DNA of 8,584 nt from an uncultured Eubacteriales bacterium (GTDB lineage: Bacteria > Bacillota > Clostridia > Oscillospirales > CAG-272). Location of the stretch: NCBI GenBank assembly GCA_900550625.1, contig URSW01000060.1, positions 1 to 8,584 of the forward strand. Reading direction: 5' to 3'. The notes beneath the pieces were generated by a model. The model was given only the letters and a program-made list of their open reading frames with translations, was not told the origin of the DNA and searched no databases. The position numbers were made by a program, and so were the translations under genes. This document shows, in pieces, positions 1 through 5,851 of the stretch. Each line of letters begins with the position of its first letter. Positions within the stretch are counted from its first letter, which is position 1.

Positions 1-1059
1 GGCAGCCGCCGCGATATCGAGAAGCTCGTCCTCGGAGAGGCGCTCCGGATGTACCGCGGAAACGGTGAAGTTACCCTTGGTGAGAGTTCCCGTCTTATCG
101 AATACGACGGTATCGGCGGAGGCAAGCGCTTCGAGATATCCCGCGCCCTTCACAAGGATTCCCTTTCGCGACGCGCCTCCGATCGCCGCGAAGAATGAAA
201 GCGGCACGGATACGACAAGTGCGCACGGGCACGAAACTACGAGAAACGAAAGCGCGCGTCCGATCCACTCGGAGAAGTTGTGACCCTCGGTGAATATCGG
301 CGGAATAAATGCAAGGCACAGCGCGGCACTGACAACCACCGGAGTATACCAGCGCGCGAATTTCGTTATGAAATTCTCCGCCTTTGCCTTCTTCTCGGAC
401 GAATTTTCGACAAGCTCGAGAATCCGTGCGACGGTGCTTTCGGAATACACGCTGCTCACGCGGATCTTTATAACTCCGCTCATATTGATCGAGCCGCTCA
501 CGACCTGATCCCCGGCGCGCTTATCCTGCGGGAGCGATTCTCCTGTGAGTGCGGCGCTGTTCACCGCGCTTTCGCCTTCGACGACCTCTCCGTCAAGAGG
601 GATCCTGTCTCCGGGACGGCAGACGATGATCTCTCCGACCGCGACCTCCTCGGGAGAAACGGTGATTTCCTCACCGTTTCTTAGAACGCATGCCGAATCG
701 GGACGTATATCCATAAGGGACGCGATAGAGCGGCGGCTTTTGCCGACGGCGATGCTCTGGAACAGTTCTCCGATCTGATAGAACAGCATTACCGCCACCG
801 CTTCCGGATATTCGGCAACTCCGAACGCTCCGACCGTGGCGACCGCCATCAGAAAGCTCTCGTCAAATGCCTGACCGTGCGCGATATTGCGGATCGCCGA
901 CCATACGACGTCGTATCCTATCACCGCATACGGCACCGCAAAGATGAGAAGATTCACATACCATGCAAAATCCGTATTTGCCTCGGTGATCCATGCGGCG
1001 CCGAGAAGCACCGCCGATATGATTATGCGTACAAGCGTTTTCTTCTGTTTTCCTGTCAT
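1..1059 (-). CDS. Heavy-metal translocating P1B-type ATPase (Zn/Cd/Pb exporter, CadA/ZntA type), 3' part beyond window
   Basis: This is an inner-membrane pump that uses ATP to export soft divalent metals (Zn2+, Cd2+, Pb2+). 353 codons are visible from the start; the nucleotide-binding domain and C-terminus lie beyond the left edge. Visible landmarks in order are: N-terminal membrane helices (about residues 8-50 and 68-100), the actuator-domain TGES motif (172-175), the transmembrane metal site S-C-P-C (C277-P278-C279) and the phosphorylation motif DKTGTLT (phospho-Asp D321). CPC in this setting indicates the Zn/Cd/Pb or Cu groups. The CadA-like HMA protein and the CadC/SmtB-like repressor next to it favour Zn/Cd/Pb. 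The start at 1059 is fixed by an in-frame TAA two codons upstream and a GGGGAGG ribosome binding site. The protein has no N-terminal HMA domain of its own: helices begin almost at once, and the domain is supplied by the preceding gene. cadA or zntA would be suitable names but the substrate is inferred. Confidence 0.93.
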   Translation of the reverse strand, partial: MTGKQKKTLVRIIISAVLLGAAWITEANTDFAWYVNLLIFAVPYAVIGYDVVWSAIRNIAHGQAFDESFLMAVATVGAFGVAEYPEAVAVMLFYQIGELFQSIAVGKSRRSIASLMDIRPDSACVLRNGEEITVSPEEVAVGEIIVCRPGDRIPLDGEVVEGESAVNSAALTGESLPQDKRAGDQVVSGSINMSGVIKIRVSSVYSESTVARILELVENSSEKKAKAENFITKFARWYTPVVVSAALCLAFIPPIFTEGHNFSEWIGRALSFLVVSCPCALVVSVPLSFFAAIGGASRKGILVKGAGYLEALASADTVVFDKTGTLTKGNFTVSAVHPERLSEDELLDIAAAA

Positions 1060-1121
1060 GGCTTAATTCCTCCCCGCCGCCGGCGGTCCGAAAATCAAAA
1101 CTTTATTCCGACGCCGTCCCG

Positions 1122-1343
1122 TCAGTCTACTATAACGCGGCAGTCGGGCTCGACGCGCTTTATGGTCTTTATCGCTTTTTTGAGAATTTCGTCGAATACT
1201 TCGTCGTCAGCCTCGAGAGTCATTTTCTGTGCAAGAAAATTTACCGATGCGAATTTTACGCCGTCGATCTTCTTTACGGCTTCTTCCATCTTTGCGGCGC
1301 AGTTTGCGCAGTCGAGATCCTCAAGCATATAGGTTTTCTTCAT
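1122..1343 (-). CDS. Stand-alone heavy-metal-associated (HMA) domain protein
   Basis: This 73-residue protein consists of one HMA (ferredoxin-like beta-alpha-beta-beta-alpha-beta) domain. The metal-binding motif is D11-C12-A-N-C15 in the first loop, followed by the usual A-x-K-x-E helix and a C-terminal strand ending near D68-C69. The DCxNCA form resembles the N-terminal metal-binding domains of CadA/ZntA rather than the MTC form usual in copper chaperones (family knowledge, recalled). It lies between the ArsR repressor (83 nt away) and the ATPase (62 nt away), in the same direction. The ATPase lacks its own HMA domain, so the likely role is a detached regulatory or metal-delivery domain for that pump (inference). 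The start is supported by a GAAAGGG ribosome binding site about 7 nt upstream. A role as a general copper chaperone is possible but less likely. Confidence 0.88.
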   Translation of the reverse strand: MKKTYMLEDLDCANCAAKMEEAVKKIDGVKFASVNFLAQKMTLEADDEVFDEILKKAIKTIKRVEPDCRVIVD

Positions 1344-1386
1344 TGTTTTGCCCTTTCTTTATGTGAAAAAATTTGACGTGGTTAGG

Positions 1387-1408
1387 CGCGCTTTTCAGGG
1401 AAAGCGCG
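1387..1408 (-). other. Intercistronic hairpin between the arsR-family gene and the HMA gene
   Basis: CGCGCTTT (1387-1394) and AAAGCGCG (1401-1408) form a perfect 8-bp stem with a 6-nt loop, about 18 nt after the repressor stop codon on the minus strand. It is not directly followed by a T tract; the nearest one, about 1366-1371, is about 15 nt further on. It is therefore more likely an RNA processing or stability element, or a weak attenuator setting the repressor:pump ratio, than a full terminator. Confidence 0.5.
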
Positions 1409-1426
1409 GCGGAGCGCCGGTGCAAA

Positions 1427-1768
1427 TCAGTCGTCCTCCGTGATGTGCTCGTAGCCCTGATCGATTATCGAACGGACGTGATCGTCCGCCAAAGCGTATA
1501 TCACGGTTTTCCCCTCCCTGCGCGATGACACGAGAGAGTTTTTCTTCAGCACGCTGAGCTGATGGGAGATCGCCGACTGCGTCATATTAAGAAGTTCGGC
1601 GATCGCACAAACGCACATTTCGGACTCGAACAGAGCGTAAAGTATCTTAATCCGCGTGGTATCGCCGAATATCTTGAAAAGATCCGCAAGATCGGAGAGC
1701 AGTTCATCCTTCGGCATTTCGCTCTTCACTTCACCGAGCAGCGCGGTATGATCGTGTTTCTTGTTCAT
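1427..1768 (-). CDS. ArsR/SmtB-family metal-sensing repressor (CadC/CzrA-like)
   Basis: This 113-residue winged-helix repressor has the size and layout of the ArsR/SmtB family. The core starts near residue 25 (the FGDTTRIKIL segment, 34-43). Next come the alpha3 motif M-C52-V-C54, the recognition helix (about 62-76, TQSAISHQLSVLKK) and the beta wing (79-93). Two classes of metal ligand are visible: the alpha3 CVC pair, as in CadC/ArsR, and a complete alpha5 set D95-x-H97-(10)-H108-xx-E111, which matches the zinc site of SmtB/CzrA in spacing. The N-terminal arm carries H5 and H7 where CadC has cysteines. It is first in the operon with the HMA protein and the ATPase and should bind the repeats in its own promoter, releasing DNA when metal binds. 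The ATG has an AAGGAG ribosome binding site 7 nt upstream. Confidence 0.93.
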   Translation of the reverse strand: MNKKHDHTALLGEVKSEMPKDELLSDLADLFKIFGDTTRIKILYALFESEMCVCAIAELLNMTQSAISHQLSVLKKNSLVSSRREGKTVIYALADDHVRSIIDQGYEHITEDD

Positions 1769-1781
1769 GTGAGCACTCCTT

Positions 1782-1819
1782 CATATGAGTTTGTATTCAT
1801 ATGATACACTGTTCATATG
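1782..1819. promoter_or_regulatory. Metalloregulator operator: three TTCATATG repeats at 16-bp spacing
   Basis: TTCATATG occurs at 1780-1787, 1796-1803 and 1812-1819, exactly 16 bp apart. Because CATATG is itself palindromic, neighbouring copies make two overlapping inverted repeats (CATATGA-N8-TCATATG at 1782-1803 and 1798-1819). On the minus strand the upstream one begins ATATGAACA, the half-site typical of SmtB/CzrA operators, and its 20-bp span equals the classical layout (recalled). One repeat sits in the -35/-10 spacer, one overlaps the -10, and one touches the ribosome binding site, so bound repressor would block transcription. Metal release of the ArsR-family protein is the expected control. 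Confidence 0.8.
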
Positions 1820-1829
1820 TTTTTGTCAA
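1801..1829 (-). promoter_or_regulatory. Sigma-A-type promoter of the metal-resistance operon
   Basis: On the minus strand the -35 is TTGACA (1829-1824, perfect consensus), the spacer is exactly 17 bp and the -10 is TATCAT (1806-1801, 5 of 6). Transcription should start near 1794 and read the repressor, HMA and ATPase genes. The operator repeats overlap the spacer and the -10. Confidence 0.8.
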
Positions 1830-2009
1830 TAGGAAAACGGAAATTTCCAAAAATTTTTTACGGCGGATATTCGCACGGCAGGCGGTATACAGTTACGGAA
1901 AAATCCCGCAGTCACGGGCGAAAATTTCCGTGGAGGCGGCAGAAAAGCGGCAAAATTAAAGTCCGCGTCAAAAATATCGTATTTTTTCGAAAAATATGCG
2001 TTATGCCTA
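1830..2009. other. AT-rich spacer between divergent promoters, no gene recognised
   Basis: This stretch between the metal-operon promoter and the symporter promoter contains A/T-rich tracts and a small GGAAATTTCC-type palindrome near 1839-1848. I see no credible coding sequence or known RNA motif in it. Confidence 0.5.
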
Positions 2010-2038
2010 TTGACAAACGAATAAAAATGCATTAGGAT
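2010..2038 (+). promoter_or_regulatory. Promoter of the glycine riboswitch / symporter transcript
   Basis: TTGACA (2010-2015, perfect -35) is followed by a 17-bp spacer and TAGGAT (2033-2038, 4 of 6 to the -10 consensus). A start near 2044-2046 would place the aptamer fully within the transcript, about 45-75 nt from the 5' end. No other strong promoter lies between this and the riboswitch. Confidence 0.72.
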
Positions 2039-2048
2039 ATAAATATAT

Positions 2049-2070
2049 TGCAAAAACAAACGTTTTTGCA
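2049..2070 (+). other. Perfect 9-bp inverted repeat at the transcription start
   Basis: TGCAAAAAC (2049-2057) and GTTTTTGCA (2062-2070) flank an AAAC loop. It starts about 5 nt after the predicted start site. It could be a 5' stabilising hairpin of the leader RNA or a DNA operator for an unknown repressor. It has no following T tract and does not fit the catabolite-repression (cre) consensus. Confidence 0.55.
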
Positions 2071-2089
2071 CATCTGACGTTCGTTGAAA

Positions 2090-2190
2090 CCATCGGGATA
2101 ACCGGTGGCGGAGGACACTCTGGAGAATTCATTCAGTTGAATGCCGAAGGTGCAAGGCGCAAGCCGAATCTCTCAGGCAAACAGACAGAG
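2090..2190 (+). ncRNA. Glycine riboswitch (gcvT-type), single aptamer with 5' ghost hairpin
   Basis: The aptamer is recognised by its conserved blocks: GCCGAAGG (2143-2150), CTCTCAGGCAAA (2170-2181) and GACAGAG (2184-2190). Pairings that can be drawn are P1 CTCTG (2118-2122) with CAGAG (2186-2190), P2 GAGA (2123-2126) with TCTC (2171-2174), P3 ATTCA (2127-2131) with TGAAT (2138-2142), and a GGC-GCAA-GCC hairpin (2156-2165). There is only one full aptamer. Before it, CCATCGG (2090-2096) pairs with CCGGTGG (2102-2108) and is followed by the GGAGGACA linker; this fits the 'ghost' partner of a 5'-ghost singlet glycine riboswitch. It senses glycine and controls the AGCS symporter downstream. Confidence 0.93.
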
Positions 2191-2232
2191 CAGATCGATT
2201 TTATACCGATTGTGTCTGTGTTTTGTTTTTTC
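2185..2232 (+). terminator. Riboswitch expression platform, first terminator
   Basis: ACAGA (2185-2189) pairs with TCTGT (2215-2219). The stem continues, with single-base bulges at 2190 and 2212, through C2191-G2214, A2192-T2213 and G2193-T2211 to ATCG/CGAT (2194-2197 with 2207-2210), closing a 9-nt loop. A T-rich tract (2219-2231, GTTTTGTTTTTT) follows. Its 5' arm uses the same bases as the 3' strand of aptamer P1 (CAGAG, 2186-2190), so glycine-stabilised P1 and this terminator exclude each other. That geometry predicts an ON switch at this point. Folding was done by eye. Confidence 0.75.
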
Positions 2233-2235
2233 CTC

Positions 2236-2267
2236 ACTGTCCGACAAGCGTCGGGCAGTTATTTTTT
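2236..2267 (+). terminator. Second terminator-like hairpin just upstream of the symporter ribosome binding site
   Basis: ACTGTCCGAC (2236-2245) and GTCGGGCAGT (2250-2259) form a 10-bp stem with one T-G wobble and an AAGC loop, followed by TATTTTTT (2260-2267). Two bases later comes the GGAGG ribosome binding site. By appearance this is a canonical intrinsic terminator, yet it does not overlap the aptamer. GACAG (2184-2188) of P1 could pair with CTGTC (2237-2241), which gives a possible anti-terminator when glycine is absent. Confidence 0.7.
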
Positions 2268-2282
2268 CGGAGGAATCATAAA

Positions 2283-3707
2283 ATGCAGACAATTCAAGAC
2301 GCACTCCTGCCCATAGTGCAAACAGTCAATGCCTATCTTTCGGATTATATTCTCATAATCCTCCTCATAGGCACGGGAATCTTTTTCTCCGTCCGCACGC
2401 GCTTCGTTCAGGTACGCTGCTTCGGCGAAAGCATGAAAAAAACATTCGGCAACATAAGTCTTAACGGCGGAAAGCAGAAGAGCGGCCTTTCGTCATTTCA
2501 GGCTCTCACAACGGCGATCGCCGCTCAGGTAGGTACGGGAAATATCGTCGGTGCCTGCGGCGCGATCCTCATCGGCGGCCCCGGTGCGATATTCTGGATG
2601 TGGATCATCGCATTCTTCGGCATGGCGACGATCTACGCCGAGGCGGTACTTGCTCAGAAAACAAGGATCGTTCATGAGGACGGCTCGATCTCCGGCGGTC
2701 CCGTTTATTACATACACACAGCGTTCAAGGGCAAATTCGGAAAATTCCTTGCGGTGTTCTTCGCCGTGGCGATCACGCTTGCACTCGGCTTCATGGGTAC
2801 GATGGTGCAGTCGAACTCGATCAGCGAAGTCTGCAACACCGCATTCGGCATCCCCGGATGGGCGATCGGCATCGTTCTCTGCACCGTCGCGTTCTTCATC
2901 TTTATAGGCGGAATACAGCGCATAGGCTCCGTCACCGAAAAGATCGTTCCCTTCATGGCAGTGCTCTACATCATCGGCGGCATTGCAGTTCTCTGCATCC
3001 GCGCAAAGTACATCCCCGAGACGTTCGGTCTCATCTTAAAGTATGCGTTCAACTCGACCGCGATCGTCGGCGGCAGCCTCGGATATGCGCTTAAAACCGC
3101 AATCAGTCAGGGTGTAAAACGCGGACTTTTCTCAAACGAAGCGGGAATGGGCTCAACGCCTCATGCGCACGCTCTCGCAAACGTCAAGGATCCCCACGAT
3201 CAGGGTGTAGTCGCAATGGCGGGTGTATTCATCGACACCTTTATCGTGCTCACGATGACGGCGCTTGTCGTTATATCGACGCTTTTCACCGAAGGCGGAA
3301 TACTTCACGGTCAGGTGCTCAGCGCCGAGAATCTCACGTCTCTCGGAGTTTCAAAGACGAACGCCGCGCAGCTTGCTTTCGGCTCCGCATTCGGAAACTC
3401 GTCATTCGGAAACATCTTCGTAGCAATCTGCCTTTTCTTCTTCGCGTTTTCCACAATTCTCGGATGGAATCTGTTCGGAAGGATCAACGTAAATTACCTT
3501 TTCGGTAAGAAGTCGAACCTCGTTTACTCGATCATTGCGATCGTGTTCATCTTCCTCGGCTCTGTCCTCTCAAACGACCTCGTATGGGAGCTGACCGACA
3601 TGTTCAACAACCTCATGGTAATCCCCAACGTGCTCGCGCTCGTCGTGCTTTCAAAGCTCGTCGTCTCCGCCTGCAAGCTTAAGAAGAAAAACGATATCGA
3701 AAAATAA
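2283..3707 (+). CDS. Alanine/glycine:cation symporter family protein (AGCS)
   Basis: This 474-residue polytopic membrane transporter imports a small neutral amino acid with Na+ or H+. Family hallmarks are ALTTAIAAQVGTGNIVG (74-90), the sodium:alanine symporter signature GGPGAIFWMWIIAFFG (98-113), GGPVYY (138-143) and the long conserved segment SQGVKRGLFSNEAGMGS (275-291). About 10-11 hydrophobic helices span residues 19-460, and the C-terminus is a short lysine-rich tail. The ATG at 2283 is chosen for its GGAGG (2269-2273) and because the protein then starts as AGCS members usually do. An upstream in-frame TTG at 2223 lies in the terminator T tract and is unlikely. The glycine riboswitch in its leader makes glycine the likely main substrate (inference from context), with alanine also possible. 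The gene is alone on its transcript. Confidence 0.95.
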   Translation: MQTIQDALLPIVQTVNAYLSDYILIILLIGTGIFFSVRTRFVQVRCFGESMKKTFGNISLNGGKQKSGLSSFQALTTAIAAQVGTGNIVGACGAILIGGPGAIFWMWIIAFFGMATIYAEAVLAQKTRIVHEDGSISGGPVYYIHTAFKGKFGKFLAVFFAVAITLALGFMGTMVQSNSISEVCNTAFGIPGWAIGIVLCTVAFFIFIGGIQRIGSVTEKIVPFMAVLYIIGGIAVLCIRAKYIPETFGLILKYAFNSTAIVGGSLGYALKTAISQGVKRGLFSNEAGMGSTPHAHALANVKDPHDQGVVAMAGVFIDTFIVLTMTALVVISTLFTEGGILHGQVLSAENLTSLGVSKTNAAQLAFGSAFGNSSFGNIFVAICLFFFAFSTILGWNLFGRINVNYLFGKKSNLVYSIIAIVFIFLGSVLSNDLVWELTDMFNNLMVIPNVLALVVLSKLVVSACKLKKKNDIEK

Positions 3708-3713
3708 AGAAAT

Positions 3714-3771
3714 CTCCCCCGGCGATGTCCGGAATTTCCGAAATTCGGGCAGTATCCGTGGGAGTAGTTTT
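3714..3771 (+). terminator. Candidate terminator directly after the symporter gene
   Basis: CTCCC-C-CGG (3714-3722) pairs with CCG-T-GGGAG (3756-3764) with one C/T mismatch. It encloses a small GAATTT-CCG-AAATTC hairpin (3732-3746) and is followed by TAGTTTTCT. It begins 7 nt after the stop codon. The T tract is modest, so it may be a leaky first stop ahead of the stronger one further on. Confidence 0.5.
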
Positions 3772-3803
3772 CTGAATTTTGCCGTGATATATTCGCGGAG
3801 AGA

Positions 3804-3868
3804 AAAAGCCCTTTGACGCCGTGCCAATTCCGATTTCGGCAGGTACGGTATGCAAAGGGCTTATTTTT
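3804..3868. terminator. Bidirectional terminator between the converging symporter and wecB genes
   Basis: AAGCCCTTTG (3806-3815) and CAAAGGGCTT (3853-3862) form a perfect 10-bp stem. Inside it, TGCC/GGCA (3822-3825 with 3838-3841) can form a further arm. It is followed on the plus strand by TTATTTTT (3861-3868), and on the minus strand the same stem is followed by a TTTTT run (3807-3803). It should end both the symporter transcript and the mntP-wecB transcript. Confidence 0.88.
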
Positions 3869-3879
3869 CGCGCGAGGAT

Positions 3880-4971
3880 TTATCCCTCGAGGATATCCGC
3901 TATGCGGCGGCAGGCAAAGCCGTCACCGTAGGGATTTGATGCATGAGCCATTTTATCGTATGCGCTCTTATCCTCAAGAAGAAGTTTAAAGTTTTCGTAG
4001 ATCACGTCCTCGTCGGTGCCGACAAGCTTGAGAGTGCCCGCGGCGATTCCCTCGGGGCGCTCCGTCGTATCGCGCATAACGAGCACGGGCTTTCCGAGCG
4101 AAGGAGCTTCCTCCTGTATTCCTCCGGAATCCGTGAGGATCATATAGCTTCTCGCAAGGAAGTTGTGGAAATCAAGCACGTCGAGCGGCTCGATTATGCG
4201 GATGCGCTCGTCTCCGCCGAGCTCGCTCTCGGCGACCTTACGCACCGCGGGATTCATATGTATCGGATAGATAGCCTTCACGTCGGGATGCTCGTCTATT
4301 ATGCGGCGTATGGCTCGGAACATATGCACCATCGGCTCTCCGAGGTTTTCGCGTCTGTGCGCGGTTATCATGATGAGGCGGCTGCCATTTGCCCATTCAA
4401 GCTCCGGATGTGTGTAATCGTCGCGCACCGTGGTTTTCAGTGCGTCGATCGCTGTATTTCCCGTGACGTAGACCGAAGCGCTGTCCTTTCCCTCGCGGAG
4501 AAGGTTGTCCCGTGAAAGCTCCGTGGGCGCAAAATTGTATTTGGCGATTATGCCGACCGCCTGTCTGTTGAATTCCTCGGGATACGGGGAGTATATATTG
4601 TATGTGCGGAGCCCGGCTTCGACATGACCGACGGGAATCTGCAGATAGAAGCATGCAAGTGCCGTCACAAATGTCGTCGAGGTATCACCGTGAACAAGCA
4701 CGACATCCGGATTTTCGCTTTCAAGCACCGCCTTAATCTTCTCGAGTATTCCGGTGGTGATATCGAAAAGCGTCTGTCCGCTCTTCATGATCGAAAGATC
4801 GTGATCCGGCGTTACGGAGAACGCGCGAAGCACCGCATCGAGCATTTCCCTGTGCTGTCCCGTCACGCACACCACCGTGTTTATGTTTTTTCTTGTTTTA
4901 AGCTCGTTCACGAGCGGACACATTTTTATCGCTTCCGGACGGGTTCCGAAAACAAGCATTACTTTTTTCAT
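3880..4971 (-). CDS. wecB: UDP-N-acetylglucosamine 2-epimerase (non-hydrolysing)
   Basis: This cytosolic enzyme interconverts UDP-GlcNAc and UDP-ManNAc, supplying ManNAc for wall teichoic-acid linkage units or surface polysaccharides. Its 363 residues are a typical length. Family motifs are FGTRPEAIK (8-16), VTGQHREML (36-44), VHGDTSTT (93-100, D96), HVEAGLRT (116-123, E118), YPEEFNRQ (130-137, E132), TAHRRENLG (203-211, H205) and DSGGIQEEAPSLGKP (281-295). D96, E118, E132 and H205 line up with the catalytic Asp/Glu/Glu/His set of E. coli WecB (recalled). It is last in the mntP-cmpB-wecB run; the ATG is only 13 nt from the previous stop codon, and its GGAG lies inside that gap, so expression depends on the upstream promoter. 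No other surface-polysaccharide genes follow; a terminator does. In Bacillus the same enzyme is called MnaA. Confidence 0.96.
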   Translation of the reverse strand: MKKVMLVFGTRPEAIKMCPLVNELKTRKNINTVVCVTGQHREMLDAVLRAFSVTPDHDLSIMKSGQTLFDITTGILEKIKAVLESENPDVVLVHGDTSTTFVTALACFYLQIPVGHVEAGLRTYNIYSPYPEEFNRQAVGIIAKYNFAPTELSRDNLLREGKDSASVYVTGNTAIDALKTTVRDDYTHPELEWANGSRLIMITAHRRENLGEPMVHMFRAIRRIIDEHPDVKAIYPIHMNPAVRKVAESELGGDERIRIIEPLDVLDFHNFLARSYMILTDSGGIQEEAPSLGKPVLVMRDTTERPEGIAAGTLKLVGTDEDVIYENFKLLLEDKSAYDKMAHASNPYGDGFACRRIADILEG

Positions 4972-4984
4972 CGGTATCTCCGTT

Positions 4985-5821
4985 TTACTTTTTTGTTATG
5001 AATTTTTTCGCATCCTCGTAGTGCTTCTTCAGCTTCTCCGCGGTGATCTTGTACTTACCGTTCGAGAGATTCGGGAAAGCTTTCAGAATACGTCTTTGAG
5101 ACGCATTGCTTCTGACGATGGTCTTTTTGTATTTCTCGCGCAGCTTTTCAAGCTCCGCGCGTTTTTCGTTTATCTGAGCCTCAGCGCGTTCCTTTATATC
5201 GGAATTCTTCTGAGCGGCACGAAGCGTCGTGTCGGAAAGTCCCGATCCTATTGTATCCGAGACTCGGCGCAGAGCCTCCTCGATCTCCTCCATTGCACGA
5301 AGCTTTCCGGGAAGTCTGAGCAGTGCGAACAATGTTATCGTAAGGTCGGAGACAAGAGCGGCAAAGAATACGGAAAGAAGGACTATGCCGACAATTCTCG
5401 GTATCTTCATCACAAGTGCGAAAAGCGTCGGATGAACGAGCTTTACGACAAATACGCAGGCAAGTCCCCAGAGGAGAGAAAACTTCAGACAGACATATCC
5501 CTTGATGTTGAACGGTATGTCCGTATAATCCCACCACTTTTGATGAAGGAAGCGTTCGAGCGCCCAGCCCGCCGCGAATTCAAGCGCCGATGTGAGCAGC
5601 ACCGATCCGATGAAAAGTACGAAAATGTTGTCCTTAATCGGATTCAGAACACACACCACGATAAGCACGCCGAACCCGTATATCGGGCAGACCGGACCTG
5701 CAAGGAACCCGCGATTCACGAATTTGCCGTCGCACAGTGCGGCAAAAATCACCTCGCAGCACCATCCGACAAACGCATACATTATGAATATCCATGCAAC
5801 ACCGTAAAAATCGTTAGGCAT
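4985..5821 (-). CDS. CmpB-family putative ABC transporter permease (PF06541-like) with charged helical C-terminus
   Basis: This 278-residue membrane protein has an N-terminal half of about five hydrophobic helices (roughly 9-29, 43-60, 67-87, 111-130, 143-168). It carries the motifs FVGWCCEV (17-24), NRGFLAGPVCPIYGFG (36-51) and the aromatic segment EFAAGWALERFLHQKWWDYT (81-100), which I recognise as the Firmicutes CmpB / 'putative ABC-transporter type IV' family. From about residue 172 the chain is highly charged and helical (E/K/R-rich, about 205-235 heptad-like) and so probably a cytoplasmic coiled coil, ending in lysines. Transport function in this family is predicted, not shown, and no ATP-binding partner is encoded here. 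The start has a GGGGAGG ribosome binding site 5-6 nt upstream. It lies 30 nt after mntP and 13 nt before wecB and is surely co-transcribed with both. Confidence 0.82.
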   Translation of the reverse strand: MPNDFYGVAWIFIMYAFVGWCCEVIFAALCDGKFVNRGFLAGPVCPIYGFGVLIVVCVLNPIKDNIFVLFIGSVLLTSALEFAAGWALERFLHQKWWDYTDIPFNIKGYVCLKFSLLWGLACVFVVKLVHPTLFALVMKIPRIVGIVLLSVFFAALVSDLTITLFALLRLPGKLRAMEEIEEALRRVSDTIGSGLSDTTLRAAQKNSDIKERAEAQINEKRAELEKLREKYKKTIVRSNASQRRILKAFPNLSNGKYKITAEKLKKHYEDAKKFITKK

Positions 5822-5851
5822 ATTTACCTCCCCGCGAAAGTGTCTTATCCG

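Noticed and set aside
1817..2035. 72-codon plus-strand frame in the intergenic region
   Set aside because: It starts inside the metal-operon promoter, has no ribosome binding site, is rich in basic residues without pattern, and runs over the -35 and spacer of the symporter promoter.
2049..2070. Catabolite-repression (cre) site
   Set aside because: The repeat contains AACGTTTT but lacks the TGNAA left half at the required distance.
2223..2282. Upstream TTG start extending the symporter by 20 residues
   Set aside because: The TTG lies in the terminator T tract, has no ribosome binding site, and the added residues are unlike AGCS proteins; the ATG at 2283 has GGAGG at good spacing.
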